The notes under the pieces are model-generated. The model was not told the origin of the DNA and made no database searches. It saw nothing but the letters and a program-made list of their open reading frames with translations. A DNA stretch of 64,000 nt from Ulvibacterium marinum (GTDB taxonomy: Bacteria > Bacteroidota > Bacteroidia > Flavobacteriales > Flavobacteriaceae): assembly GCF_003626755.1 (NCBI RefSeq), contig NZ_RBCJ01000002.1, positions 620,001-684,000 on the forward strand, given 5' to 3'. The position numbers and the translations under genes were made by a program. Positions 1 to 8,938 of this stretch are shown here, piece after piece (position 1 is the first letter of the stretch; every line of letters begins with the position of its first letter).

Positions 1-674
1 CTAAAGGAACCGAGGTGTTCTATATTACCGGGAATCATGATGAGGTTTTGAGGAAATTTAGTGATACTTCTATGGGCAATCTTCATATTTCGGATAAACT
101 GGTTCTAAACCTGGATGGAAAAAAAGCTTGGTTTTTTCATGGAGACGTGTTCGATGTCTCCAAACAAAATGCAAAATGGTTGGCCAAACTAGGTGGATAC
201 GGCTATGGCATACTCATTTTAATAAATCGATTCGTCAACTGGTGCCTTACAAATATTGGGCGGGAACGCTATTCATTGTCCGAAAAAATAAAGAATAAGG
301 TTAAGGGCACCACTAAATACGTTCGGGAATTTGAGCAAACAGGCGTGGACATCGCGATTGAAAATCATTACGATTATGTAATCTGCGGACATATCCATCA
401 ACCTAAAAAGGAAATCCATATTACAAAAAAAGGGAAATGCACCTATCTGAATTCCGGGGATTGGGTGGAAAACCTTACTGCTTTGGAATATTCATTTAAA
501 CGCTGGAAAATTTACAAATACAACCAAGACAAGCTCTCGCCATTTTTTGCCGACGAGGAATTGAAGGAAATGGACATGCATGAACTCATTGCCTCAATCA
601 CGGCAAAAAAAGAAGAGGAAGAAAAAAGTAAGGGAAAAAAGGGAGAGAAATCCTTAGATGAGGGCCTCCTTTAA
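1..674 (+). CDS. LpxH-like metallophosphoesterase (UDP-2,3-diacylglucosamine diphosphatase family), 5' end outside window
   Basis: Calcineurin-type metallophosphoesterase resembling LpxH, which in Gram-negatives removes UMP from UDP-2,3-diacylglucosamine on the inner membrane in lipid A synthesis. The frame is already open at base 3, so the GTG at 15 is an internal valine and the first Asp/His metal motifs lie outside the window. Visible motifs are GNHDE at the very left edge, HGDVFD, and GHIHQPK followed by YLNSGDW, which carry the later metal and phosphate ligands of the fold. The tail is Lys/Glu rich. The 3' end overlaps the convergent FAD/Fe-S gene by 21 bp. The substrate is inferred from family resemblance only; other phosphoesterases share these motifs. 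Confidence 0.8.
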   Translation, partial: KGTEVFYITGNHDEVLRKFSDTSMGNLHISDKLVLNLDGKKAWFFHGDVFDVSKQNAKWLAKLGGYGYGILILINRFVNWCLTNIGRERYSLSEKIKNKVKGTTKYVREFEQTGVDIAIENHYDYVICGHIHQPKKEIHITKKGKCTYLNSGDWVENLTALEYSFKRWKIYKYNQDKLSPFFADEELKEMDMHELIASITAKKEEEEKSKGKKGEKSLDEGLL

Positions 675-3563
675 TATGGAAACCGGATGCTTGGCCTTTC
701 TTCCGGTACCATCATGAATCTGATGCCTGCAACTGGTACCGTTCGCGGCAATTATAACATCATCGTTCGATTTTCTGATAGCCGGGAACAACTTTAACTC
801 CCCAACCTGCATACTAACTTGATAGTGTTCCTTTTCATATCCAAAAGACCCCGCCATACCACAACAACCGGAAGGAATTATGGAGACCTTATAGTTTTCA
901 ACCAAGTTTAGGATATCGAATGTAACTTTTTGGTTGCTCAATGCTTTCTGATGGCAATGGCAATGTATTTTTACCGTATGTTGCTCTTTAGTGAAATTCT
1001 CCTTGCCAATCGCCCCTTTTTCAATTTCTTTGGAAAGGAACTCCTCGAATAAAAAAACATGTGATGCTATGACCTTAGTCGTCTCCGTATCGGAAGAAAA
1101 GCGCTTTAGTTCATCCCGAAAGGTTAAAATGGCAGAAGGCTCCAAACCCACAACTGGAATTCCGGCATCTGCAAATGTTTTAAGGCTACCCATGTTTTCC
1201 AAGGCCAATTTTTTGGCTTGCTTTAAAAAGCCCTTGGAAATGTAGGTACGCCCACTCTCCGCGTAAAATAATTGTACATCGTAACCCAAACGGGTCAATA
1301 CCTCAATAGCATCCTTGCCCAAGTCGGTATCCAGATAGCGTGTAAACTCGTCAATGTACAAGACAACTTTATCCCTATTTGTTTTAAATTGATTTTTAAT
1401 ATTTTGTAGATACTTATTGAAATTAAAGCTTGAAACTTTAGGAAGTCGTCTTTCCTTTGCCACACCGGCCGATTTTTTTAATAGTCCACTTAACAAAGAA
1501 GAGCCATATAACGCATTCGTCAATCCGGATACCTTACTTCCTAATCTATTCAATTGGGTATTGTGGGCAAAAAGTTTGGCCCGTAAGGGATAGCCATTGG
1601 TTTCCTGATATTGATATAGGAATTCAGCTTTAAGCGCGGCGATATCCACATTGCTCGGACATTCACTTGAGCAGGCCTTGCAGCTCAGGCAAAGGTCAAA
1701 GACCTCTTTCAATTCCTTTTGGTCAAACTTATTGGTTTTGTCGGACGTAGTGAGAAATTCCCGCAAGGCATTCGCCCTGCCCCTAGTTGTATCTTTTTCG
1801 TTCCTTGTGGCGTGATAACTAGGGCACATACCGCCCTTCATATGCTCGGATTTCCTGCAATCCCCACTTCCATTGCATTTTTCAGCAGCCCTAAGAATAC
1901 CTTCACTATCGGAAAAGTCCAGCAACGTTTCGATCTCAGGTTCCTCCCTATCAATTTCATAGCGTAGGGATTCATCCATGGGATAGGCATCTACTATTTT
2001 TCCAGGATTAAATATGTTATTTGGGTCAAAATAGGTCTTTATTCGTCTTAAAAGTTCATAATTGTCCTCTCCTATCATCAGGGGAATAAATTCAGCGCGC
2101 ACAATACCATCCCCGTGCTCTCCGCTAAACGATCCCTTATATTTTTTGGTAAGCCTGGCCACATCGGTCGTTATCTTTCTGAACAAACCAACATCCCCGG
2201 ATTTTTTAAGATCAAGAATGGGTCGCAAATGCAGTTCCCCAGCACCGGCATGGGCATAGTATACCGCATCTTGGCCGTAATCTTTCATGATTTGGGTAAA
2301 CTCCCCTATAAAATCCGATAAATCCTCCAGGGCAACGGCAGTATCCTCTATACAGGCTACTGCTTTACGATCTCCCACCATATTTCCTAAAAGTCCCAGA
2401 CCTGCCTTGCGCAATTCCAAGGCTTTATTTATTTCACTTCCCTCCAGAACGGGGGAAGCATAACTTCGGGCCGATTTTTGTATTGTGCTTTGCAGTGCCT
2501 TTAGCTGTTCTGCCAAATCATCTTTAGTATCGGCCTTTATTTCCAACATCAACAAAGCGGCCGGGTCTCCAGACACAAAAAATCTGTTTTTTAGCTGCTC
2601 CCTATTGTTTTTGGTACAATCCAGAATCACCTTATCCATCATTTCGCAGGTATGCAGATTGTGGCGCATTACCGGAGCAACATCCATAAGGCAGTCCTCC
2701 AAAGTTTGATAGTGGGTGACTACCATCGCCGCTAGTTTGGGAGGCAGTTCTTCCAATTGCAAGGTAATTTCTGTGGTAAAGGCAAGTGTCCCTTCACTGC
2801 CGCTAAGCAGTTTACAAAAATTGAAAGGCTCTTCGGATTCTCCGAAAATAGCATTCTTTAAAAGTTCGTCTACCGCATATCCCGTATTTCTGCGATGGAT
2901 GGAGGGTTTGGGAAAGTCGGCAATGATCTGCTCTTGAGTTGAACGATCGGACAATTCCTTATAAATCCCTTTGTACAGTTCTCCTTCCAAGGTGTCTAAT
3001 TCCAATTTTTCCCGGAATTCGTTAAGGTCCATTGATGAAAACTCCGCCATGCTGCCATCGGACAGAACGGCTTGTAGACTAACTACATTGTCCCGGGTTA
3101 CCCCGTATTGAATGGAGGTAGTACCGGAAGAATTATTACCTACCATACCGCCTATCATACATCTGTTTGATGTTGAGGTATTGGGCCCGAAGAATAGGCC
3201 GTGGGGTTCCAGATATTGGTTAAGTCCGTCCCTTACCACACCGGGCTGTACCCTTACTTGTTTTTTTTCCAAATCCAAATGGACAATCTGGGTGAAGTGT
3301 TTGGAGACATCAACTACAATACCATCCCCAACGCACTGTCCCGCCAAAGAGGTGCCCGCTGTTCTAGGAATAAGCCCAACGCCGTTTGTGTTGGCAAAAC
3401 GAACAAGTTCTTTAATATCCTCTACATTCTTGGGAAAAGCCACCGCCCGTGGTGTTTTGCGATAAACGGAAGCGTCCGTCGCATAAAGTGTTTTGGTAAG
3501 TTCGTCGGTATGTAATTCACCACTCAACTCCCTCCCCAATTCTTTTAGCAAATTTTTAATCAA
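654..3563 (-). CDS. FAD-binding oxidase fused to 4Fe-4S and CCG domains (GlcD/GlpC-type 2-hydroxyacid dehydrogenase)
   Basis: A 969-residue fusion. The N-terminal half is a PCMH-type FAD-binding oxidase (PRTAGTSLAGQ flavin loop near residue 65, then GSEGTLAF and the C-terminal cap with SGEHGDG). Around residues 565-680 there are two ferredoxin-like clusters: a first C-x5-C set with CPSY and a second C-x2-C-x2-C-x3-CPS set. The C-terminal part is a CCG heterodisulfide-reductase-like domain with HCHCHQ and SGCCGMAGSFG. Proteins with this order are predicted to oxidise a D-2-hydroxyacid (lactate, glycolate or 2-hydroxyglutarate) and pass electrons through Fe-S clusters to the quinone pool. No signal peptide is seen, so a cytoplasmic, membrane-associated role is likely. 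The exact substrate cannot be read from the sequence. Confidence 0.88.
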   Translation of the reverse strand: MIKNLLKELGRELSGELHTDELTKTLYATDASVYRKTPRAVAFPKNVEDIKELVRFANTNGVGLIPRTAGTSLAGQCVGDGIVVDVSKHFTQIVHLDLEKKQVRVQPGVVRDGLNQYLEPHGLFFGPNTSTSNRCMIGGMVGNNSSGTTSIQYGVTRDNVVSLQAVLSDGSMAEFSSMDLNEFREKLELDTLEGELYKGIYKELSDRSTQEQIIADFPKPSIHRRNTGYAVDELLKNAIFGESEEPFNFCKLLSGSEGTLAFTTEITLQLEELPPKLAAMVVTHYQTLEDCLMDVAPVMRHNLHTCEMMDKVILDCTKNNREQLKNRFFVSGDPAALLMLEIKADTKDDLAEQLKALQSTIQKSARSYASPVLEGSEINKALELRKAGLGLLGNMVGDRKAVACIEDTAVALEDLSDFIGEFTQIMKDYGQDAVYYAHAGAGELHLRPILDLKKSGDVGLFRKITTDVARLTKKYKGSFSGEHGDGIVRAEFIPLMIGEDNYELLRRIKTYFDPNNIFNPGKIVDAYPMDESLRYEIDREEPEIETLLDFSDSEGILRAAEKCNGSGDCRKSEHMKGGMCPSYHATRNEKDTTRGRANALREFLTTSDKTNKFDQKELKEVFDLCLSCKACSSECPSNVDIAALKAEFLYQYQETNGYPLRAKLFAHNTQLNRLGSKVSGLTNALYGSSLLSGLLKKSAGVAKERRLPKVSSFNFNKYLQNIKNQFKTNRDKVVLYIDEFTRYLDTDLGKDAIEVLTRLGYDVQLFYAESGRTYISKGFLKQAKKLALENMGSLKTFADAGIPVVGLEPSAILTFRDELKRFSSDTETTKVIASHVFLFEEFLSKEIEKGAIGKENFTKEQHTVKIHCHCHQKALSNQKVTFDILNLVENYKVSIIPSGCCGMAGSFGYEKEHYQVSMQVGELKLFPAIRKSNDDVIIAANGTSCRHQIHDGTGRKAKHPVSILKEALI

Positions 3564-3656
3564 GCTGAAACAATTTTAGGGGCTAATTTAAGTTTTTATT
3601 GTTTGAGCCGAACATTGAAAACTCTTTTATTTAATTGAAATTAAAACACAAAACTT

Positions 3657-4166
3657 ATGAAAATTTCAAAAGTAATTACTTTCATTCTCTTCCTCGCCTC
3701 CATATCGGTCGGGGCACAAGAAATAGCCAATCATGCCATAGGACTTCGACTTGGGGACAGCGATGGTTTTGGAGCTGAAATTTCCTATCAAAAGTCCATA
3801 GCGAGATACAATAGAGCGGAGTTTAACCTAGGCTGGCGGGATAGTAGGAACTTTGATGCCTTTAAGCTATCCGGGCTATACCAATGGGTGCATAATATAG
3901 ATAAGGGCTTTAACTGGTACTATGGTGTTGGTGGCGGCTTGGGGAGTGTGGATTTTGACGGAAGGTTTAATTCCAACAATGAACCCTTTACTCCGGATGG
4001 AGGGCTTTTTGTTTTTGCAGCGGGAGATATCGGAGTGGAGTATAATTTTGATTTTCCGTTGTTGTTATCCCTAGACTTTAGGCCGGAAATAGGGATAGTA
4101 GGTTATGATGATTTCTCCGATAATTTTGATTTTGATATTGCTCTTGGTGTACGTTATCAGTTCTAA
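3657..4166 (+). CDS. small outer-membrane beta-barrel-like protein
   Basis: 169 residues with a clear signal peptide ending at about residue 20 (SVGAQ). The mature part alternates polar and hydrophobic residues, is rich in Gly, Tyr, Phe and Asp, and ends in RYQF, the aromatic C-terminus typical of barrels inserted by BamA. The length suits an 8-stranded barrel. It stands alone, with a divergent oxidase upstream and its own terminator hairpin at 4186-4223. No specific family was recognised, so the function is unknown beyond probable outer-membrane location. Confidence 0.75.
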   Translation: MKISKVITFILFLASISVGAQEIANHAIGLRLGDSDGFGAEISYQKSIARYNRAEFNLGWRDSRNFDAFKLSGLYQWVHNIDKGFNWYYGVGGGLGSVDFDGRFNSNNEPFTPDGGLFVFAAGDIGVEYNFDFPLLLSLDFRPEIGIVGYDDFSDNFDFDIALGVRYQF

Positions 4167-4185
4167 AAAAACAATCAAATAATTG

Positions 4186-4223
4186 AAAAGGCCCTTGCAT
4201 ACATAATGTTAAGGGCTTTTTTT
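4186..4223 (+). terminator. Rho-independent terminator after the small barrel gene
   Basis: GCCCTT and AAGGGC form a stem around a 14-nt loop and are followed by seven T residues, with A residues upstream that can extend the stem. The stem starts 20 bp after the barrel stop. It also argues against the upstream start at 4206 for the next gene, because that extension would be coded by the terminator itself. Confidence 0.7.
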
Positions 4224-4265
4224 ATATCCTATTATATACCTACATTTGCGCACATTAAACAATGT

Positions 4266-5399
4266 ATGATGAAAAGACTTTTATTCGTATTTATAACGGT
4301 TTCCGCTTTTATGGCTTGTAACCAAAACCCTAAAGGCTATGTTGTTGAAGGCTCCCTTAGGGGTGATCTGGAAGATGGTACCAAGGTGTTTCTTAGAAAG
4401 CAGGGCGAGAATAGGGAACCAATAGACGTGGATACCACCACTACACTGGATGGAAAATTTACGTTTACCGGGGAAACGGCGATTCCGGAGATGCATTATA
4501 TTTTTCTGGAAAATGCCATGGGTTATTCCGCCATTATCCTAGAAAATGGAAAAATAAACATATCCGCCCATATGGACAGTCTTGGACTTTCCAAATTGGA
4601 AGGCACTCCTCAGAACGAGGTCTTTACGGACTATTTGAAGAAATCAAAGGATATATCGGAAAGGGCAAAATCCATTCAACAAGATATCCAGACCGCCAAC
4701 ATCAGCAAGGATACGGCTTCTATGGTATCCCTAAGGGATGAGATGATGGAGCTTCAGGAAGAATATAAAAATTTTGAACTCACTTATATAAAGGAACACC
4801 CTACTGCTTTAATCTCCGCATTATTAATTGATAGGGCAATGGGGTCAAGAGCGGTGTCATCTGAAGAAATTCAGGAATTATACGATGGTCTCTCTCCTGA
4901 AATTAAGGAAACCAAGGTAGCCAAAAGTGTTTTGGAAAGGTTGCAATCCACCAAGGAAAGGGAAGAACGAAAAAAGAGTACCACTATTGGAGCCAAGGCC
5001 CCTGACTTTTCCGCTCCCACTCCCAACGGCGAGGAACTGGCACTAAACCAAGCTTTGGGAAAGGTTACCCTTGTAGATTTTTGGGCCGCTTGGTGCAAAC
5101 CGTGCAGGGCTGAAAACCCTAATGTGGTGAAAGTATACGAGAAATATCACGATAAAGGATTGAATATTGTCGGGGTCTCCTTGGATAAAACCAAAGCCGC
5201 CTGGGAAAAAGCCATTGCGGATGATGGACTAACATGGAACCATGTTTCTAATCTGGCTTACTTTGATGATGAAATCGCTAAGCTTTATGGGGTAGATGCC
5301 ATTCCAGCCGCATTCCTTTTGGACGAAAATGGCACCATCATTGCCAAAAACCTTCGCGGCCCGGCTTTGGAAGAAAAAGTTGCCGAACTACTTCAATAG
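4266..5399 (+). CDS. TlpA-type thioredoxin-fold lipoprotein with DUF4369 domain
   Basis: 377 residues from the ATG-ATG pair at 4266; an in-frame start at 4206 is rejected because it lies in the preceding terminator and would bury the signal peptide. A lipoprotein signal with lipobox FMAC puts the acylated cysteine at residue 18. Residues about 25-120 look like the DUF4369 beta domain common in Bacteroidetes, followed by a helical linker (about 130-245) and an AhpC/TSA-Redoxin thioredoxin fold with active site WCKPC at 276-280 and a cis-Pro loop IPAAF. It is predicted to be a membrane-anchored periplasmic disulfide reductase or thiol-redox protein. The partner is unknown. Confidence 0.88.
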   Translation: MMKRLLFVFITVSAFMACNQNPKGYVVEGSLRGDLEDGTKVFLRKQGENREPIDVDTTTTLDGKFTFTGETAIPEMHYIFLENAMGYSAIILENGKINISAHMDSLGLSKLEGTPQNEVFTDYLKKSKDISERAKSIQQDIQTANISKDTASMVSLRDEMMELQEEYKNFELTYIKEHPTALISALLIDRAMGSRAVSSEEIQELYDGLSPEIKETKVAKSVLERLQSTKEREERKKSTTIGAKAPDFSAPTPNGEELALNQALGKVTLVDFWAAWCKPCRAENPNVVKVYEKYHDKGLNIVGVSLDKTKAAWEKAIADDGLTWNHVSNLAYFDDEIAKLYGVDAIPAAFLLDENGTIIAKNLRGPALEEKVAELLQ

Positions 5400-5412
5400 T
5401 AATTCCGGAACC

Positions 5413-5451
5413 AAAAAAGCCCTTTCAATTATACTGAAAGGGCTTTTTTTT
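5413..5451. terminator. Bidirectional terminator between convergent genes
   Basis: Long perfect stem: AAAAAAGCCCTTTCA pairs with TGAAAGGGCTTTTTT around a 7-nt loop. A-tract and T-tract flank it, so it can stop transcription from both sides: the TlpA-type gene ending at 5399 and the lipoprotein gene ending at 5469. Confidence 0.85.
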
Positions 5452-5468
5452 GAAGTATTATTAGGTAT

Positions 5469-7121
5469 CTAGAACTTGTTTTGAACATCACTAAAAGTGC
5501 CCAATACCTCTGTGTTTCCAGAACGTTGCACCTTGCCAAAAATGTTGACTACGGAGCTCTCCCCTATGAACTCAACAGTGGCGCCATCATTTAATATTAA
5601 ATCACCATAAATGGTGAGGTTCCCTTCTACCCTAAAGGTACCACCAGAATTTATGGTAATATTTTTTCTTTTGTTATTTCTTCCGATTACAAAGGTGCCG
5701 TTCATTTCAAACAAACCATTGCTATTAATGCTGCTATTATTGTTTGCTGTCCAAGAACCACAAAGCAATAAAGACCCGTTAACATTCAATCGATTGAATC
5801 TTTTTGAACCCCTATACCCCATGGTTTCTCCACTATTGACATTTAAATTGGCACTCCCCTGGTATACGGGAAGCTCGGCGCATCGGGCAACCAAGCTTTG
5901 GTTTGGCCGATTCAATTTAAGAATCTGTAAACCTTCCAGGCCCGAGGCGGCAAAAATGTAATCTCCTTTGGATTCAACATAATTAATAGACCCCTCCAAG
6001 GCAATAATACCGAAAGTTTCTATGCTACCGGATTCATCCTCGGATAGACAAAGTCCATTGGATCCATTCGCCATTAGAAGGATATCCTCATTGACCGCTA
6101 CAGCATTGGTAACGTTATCGGATGCAACACCGGTTATACTTTTTTGACTTCCAGCGGTATTGTCAAGAATTGGAACGTGCTGCAATAGGGTTCCTGTCCC
6201 CGCATCATATACACCAGCTCCTTTACCCCCTTCGGCAACCACCATTTTATCAGAGTAAAAATCCAAAGTTCTTTTTGCAGCTTGCGGAAAGTCGGACTCC
6301 ACGGGTATTTCCTTTACTATTTCGAGGTTTTCGTCTAAAAAGACGATTCCCTGATCAGCGTCAAGCACGGCAACATTGTTCTCATTTACCGATACTGAAC
6401 GTAAATCTGCAAATGGCATTTCGTCTTGAATTTCCAAACTATTTCTATCATACTTTGTCACAGATCCCTCTGAACCGCTGCTTACCAATACTGAATTGCC
6501 CTTTATGGCCACATCCGTAGCAACTTTACCCTGTTGGAAACCGTAGGTAATACTTCCGATATCGAATCGAGCACCGGAAACCGATATCTTGGCTATGAAA
6601 GAATTTGAGGTGGCACGTACCGAGGTTTCAGCATCCACTCCACCGACGATATAAATATAATCATCCGCATAAACCAAGGAATTAACATCGGCATTTCTAT
6701 AGGTCAACCTAGATCTAAGTCTAGGCCTATTTGGGTCTCTTACATCTACAATATCTATGGCCCCAAGGTAGGTTTCATTTGCCGTATTGTAGCTTACGTA
6801 AGCATAATCGCCATGGACGTCAACATGGGTGGCTCCCAAAATGGAAGAGGGAGATTTTATACGGGCCACTAAGGTCAAAGGATGGTCCCCTGCTAATTCG
6901 TCATTGGAGTTTTTGGAAGATTTTCCGGCAAGTTCTTCCTCTTCAAAAATGTCCAACACACCAGCGTCGTCCAGTGCTACACTGCCCTCTAGCGCGGTTT
7001 CGCTGTTTTCCACTAAAAGGTCATCCTCAAGTTTGTCCTGATAAACTGTGGTTTCATCGGAACAGGAAATGCTTACCAACAGTGAACACGCAATCAAGGT
7101 TAAAAAAGAAACTCTTTTCAT
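5469..7121 (-). CDS. LVIVD-repeat beta-propeller-like lipoprotein with C-terminal beta-helix-like tail
   Basis: 550 residues. The lipoprotein signal ends in SISCSDE (lipid-modified Cys at about residue 20). Residues about 80-420 hold repeats of the LVIVD type, seen for instance as GAIDIVDVRDPNRPRL, with recurring blade-like patterns such as GDYAYVS, DDYIYIV and GDYIFAA; this fits a surface or periplasmic beta-propeller. The last about 130 residues are different: short strands with recurrent G, N, T and I (MNGTFVIG, INSGGTFRVEGNLTIYG, LNDGATVEF), resembling a stacked beta-helix or polymer-forming repeat. No catalytic motif is seen, so a binding or structural role is likely. The gene is monocistronic between the shared terminator and an about 150-bp gene-free gap. 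Confidence 0.75.
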   Translation of the reverse strand: MKRVSFLTLIACSLLVSISCSDETTVYQDKLEDDLLVENSETALEGSVALDDAGVLDIFEEEELAGKSSKNSNDELAGDHPLTLVARIKSPSSILGATHVDVHGDYAYVSYNTANETYLGAIDIVDVRDPNRPRLRSRLTYRNADVNSLVYADDYIYIVGGVDAETSVRATSNSFIAKISVSGARFDIGSITYGFQQGKVATDVAIKGNSVLVSSGSEGSVTKYDRNSLEIQDEMPFADLRSVSVNENNVAVLDADQGIVFLDENLEIVKEIPVESDFPQAAKRTLDFYSDKMVVAEGGKGAGVYDAGTGTLLQHVPILDNTAGSQKSITGVASDNVTNAVAVNEDILLMANGSNGLCLSEDESGSIETFGIIALEGSINYVESKGDYIFAASGLEGLQILKLNRPNQSLVARCAELPVYQGSANLNVNSGETMGYRGSKRFNRLNVNGSLLLCGSWTANNNSSINSNGLFEMNGTFVIGRNNKRKNITINSGGTFRVEGNLTIYGDLILNDGATVEFIGESSVVNIFGKVQRSGNTEVLGTFSDVQNKF

Positions 7122-7272
7122 TATAAGTAGGTTTAATCAGTTGAATTTGGTTAGTAGCCTAACGGTAAAACCCCTGGAAGTGTATACCCTACTATACTTT
7201 TTCGATGAACTACGTTGAAGAAATCGCTCTGAATCCGCTATTAAAATCCGGTAATATATGTAAGAATTTAGG

Positions 7273-7923
7273 TCAGATTTTTCCTGTCTTTTCCATGATG
7301 AACAATATGACAATGGGAATTGCCAGAAGAACAACCATAAGTGTCTCTGTAAGAAAAAGTTCGGGCATAAAGATCAATGTCGTCAAGTATCCACCTATAG
7401 CCCCGCCAAAGTGCGCCGTATGGCCAATATTGCCCAACCTACTTTTCATACCATAAATGGAATATAACAAATAGCCGATACCAAGAACATAGGCAGGAAT
7501 AGGAATGGGAATGAACATAAGCATCAAGTCCATATCCGGCTGCAGTAAAATTGCAGCGTACAATATGCCGGTAACGGCACCACTGGCCCCAACGGCACTG
7601 TAATATGGTTCGTTCTTGTGGAAAAAAAGTGCCAACAAGCTTCCGGCCACCAAGCTTATAAAATAGATGCCTATAAACTTTCCAGGGCCAAACCAAGCAA
7701 TCACCACATTGGCAAAGAAGTATAGGGTAAACAAGTTAAAGAACAAATGGGCAATGTCCACATGCAAAAAGCCTGAGGTGACCATACGTTCCTTTTGCCC
7801 TGCCTTTATCTGGGCTATTCCAAACTTATAACGATCAAAAAAGGAAGTGTCATTAAACCCCTTAAAGGAAACCAGAACATTAGCGGCGATTATGGCAATG
7901 GTCGCAAAATGGATATCGTGCAT
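7273..7923 (-). CDS. rhomboid-family intramembrane serine protease
   Basis: 216 residues, almost entirely hydrophobic, with about six membrane segments. Rhomboid hallmarks are visible: HVDIAHLFFN early in the chain (oxyanion-side His and Asn), the catalytic serine in GASG (S114) and the catalytic histidine in HTAHFGG (H171). Rhomboids cleave transmembrane helices inside the inner membrane; the substrate here is unknown. The gene is divergent from the LpxL-like acyltransferase, with 58 bp between the starts. All active-site residues are present, so it is probably active. Confidence 0.92.
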   Translation of the reverse strand: MHDIHFATIAIIAANVLVSFKGFNDTSFFDRYKFGIAQIKAGQKERMVTSGFLHVDIAHLFFNLFTLYFFANVVIAWFGPGKFIGIYFISLVAGSLLALFFHKNEPYYSAVGASGAVTGILYAAILLQPDMDLMLMFIPIPIPAYVLGIGYLLYSIYGMKSRLGNIGHTAHFGGAIGGYLTTLIFMPELFLTETLMVVLLAIPIVILFIMEKTGKI

Positions 7924-7957
7924 GTGCGCTTTAGTTATATTTGGGGCTAAATATAGC

Positions 7958-7965
7958 TATATTTG
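7958..7965 (+). promoter_or_regulatory. Candidate -7 element (TATATTTG) for the acyltransferase gene
   Basis: Exact match to the Bacteroidetes -7 consensus TAnnTTTG, 17 bp before the ATG at 7982. A second exact copy lies at 7936-7943. No TTG sits at the usual 17-23 bp spacing, so this is only a candidate. Confidence 0.35.
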
Positions 7966-7981
7966 CCCATTATCTAAAAGC

Positions 7982-8869
7982 ATGCAGCTACTCGTTTTTG
8001 TCCTGGTATATCCATTTTTGTGGCTTATTTCTATTTTACCCTATAGGCTATTTTATGGGTTTTCCGATTTTCTTTATTTTTTGATTTATAGGGTAATCGG
8101 ATACCGGAAAACCGTTGTAAGGAACAATTTGAAACTGGTCTTTCCTGAAAAATCGGAAAAGGAAATTAAAACGATAGAAAAGAATTTCTATAAGCACATG
8201 TGCGATTTATTCTTGGAAACGATCAAAACAATGCAACTTTCCAAAGCCGAGGTGAAAAAGCGATATCATATTATCAATATTGATACGCTGAAGGAAATCG
8301 AAAAAAAGAAGAGTATTCTAATCGCATGCTCCCATTATGCCAATTGGGAGTGGAACGTAAGCATTAATAATTATGTGAATTCCAAAGGTTACGCAGTTTA
8401 TCAAAAGGTTAGTAATAGATATTTTGACAACCTGGTTAAAAGGCTACGAGCCAAATGGAACACTACGTTAATCAATCAAAAGGAGACCATGGTCGCCGTA
8501 GTTAGGAATCACAAGAACAATGTTCGCGCTATCTACGGAATAGTTAATGATCAATCGCCACAAGCCCATTTGGCGCAATACTGGACCGAATTCATGGGTG
8601 TTAAGGTGCCTATTTTTACCGGTGTAGAAAATCTAGCCCGCAAGCTGGACCTTGCGGTTGTCTTTTTGAAAGTCTCCAAAGTTAAGCGAGGGTACTACCA
8701 GGCAGAATTTATACCGATTACCCTTTCCGGGGAATCCACTAAAAAAAATGAAATTACGGACCAGTTTTTAAGGTTAACGGAACAACAGATACGGGAAAGA
8801 CCGGAACATTACCTCTGGACACACCGAAGGTGGAAGCATCGAGACAAGGTTCCCGAGAAATTTTTGTAG
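7982..8869 (+). CDS. LpxL/HtrB-like lipid A acyltransferase (lysophospholipid acyltransferase family)
   Basis: 295 residues from the ATG at 7982; the longer in-frame start at 7847 would lie inside the divergent rhomboid gene and add 45 residues ahead of the hydrophobic N-terminus. An N-terminal membrane anchor (residues 1-30) is followed by the HX4E acyltransferase motif in SHYANWEW and by NDQSP and FTGVENLARK, which match LpxL/HtrB late acyltransferases. It is expected to transfer a secondary acyl chain to lipid A or a related aminolipid at the inner-membrane inner face. It lies just upstream of a hydroxylase gene that may act on the same lipids. Confidence 0.88.
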   Translation: MQLLVFVLVYPFLWLISILPYRLFYGFSDFLYFLIYRVIGYRKTVVRNNLKLVFPEKSEKEIKTIEKNFYKHMCDLFLETIKTMQLSKAEVKKRYHIINIDTLKEIEKKKSILIACSHYANWEWNVSINNYVNSKGYAVYQKVSNRYFDNLVKRLRAKWNTTLINQKETMVAVVRNHKNNVRAIYGIVNDQSPQAHLAQYWTEFMGVKVPIFTGVENLARKLDLAVVFLKVSKVKRGYYQAEFIPITLSGESTKKNEITDQFLRLTEQQIRERPEHYLWTHRRWKHRDKVPEKFL

Positions 8870-8938
8870 CTATTTTTGACAAAATTAAGTTTCTTTATCC
8901 TTTGGCATATCGGTTTATCAAAGCAAACTACTACCTCA

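Noticed and set aside
4206-4265. Longer N-terminus for the TlpA-type lipoprotein
   Set aside because: The extension is encoded by the upstream terminator and would place 20 residues before the lipoprotein signal.
6122-6520. 132-residue plus-strand frame
   Set aside because: Antisense to the LVIVD-type lipoprotein; no coherent domain.
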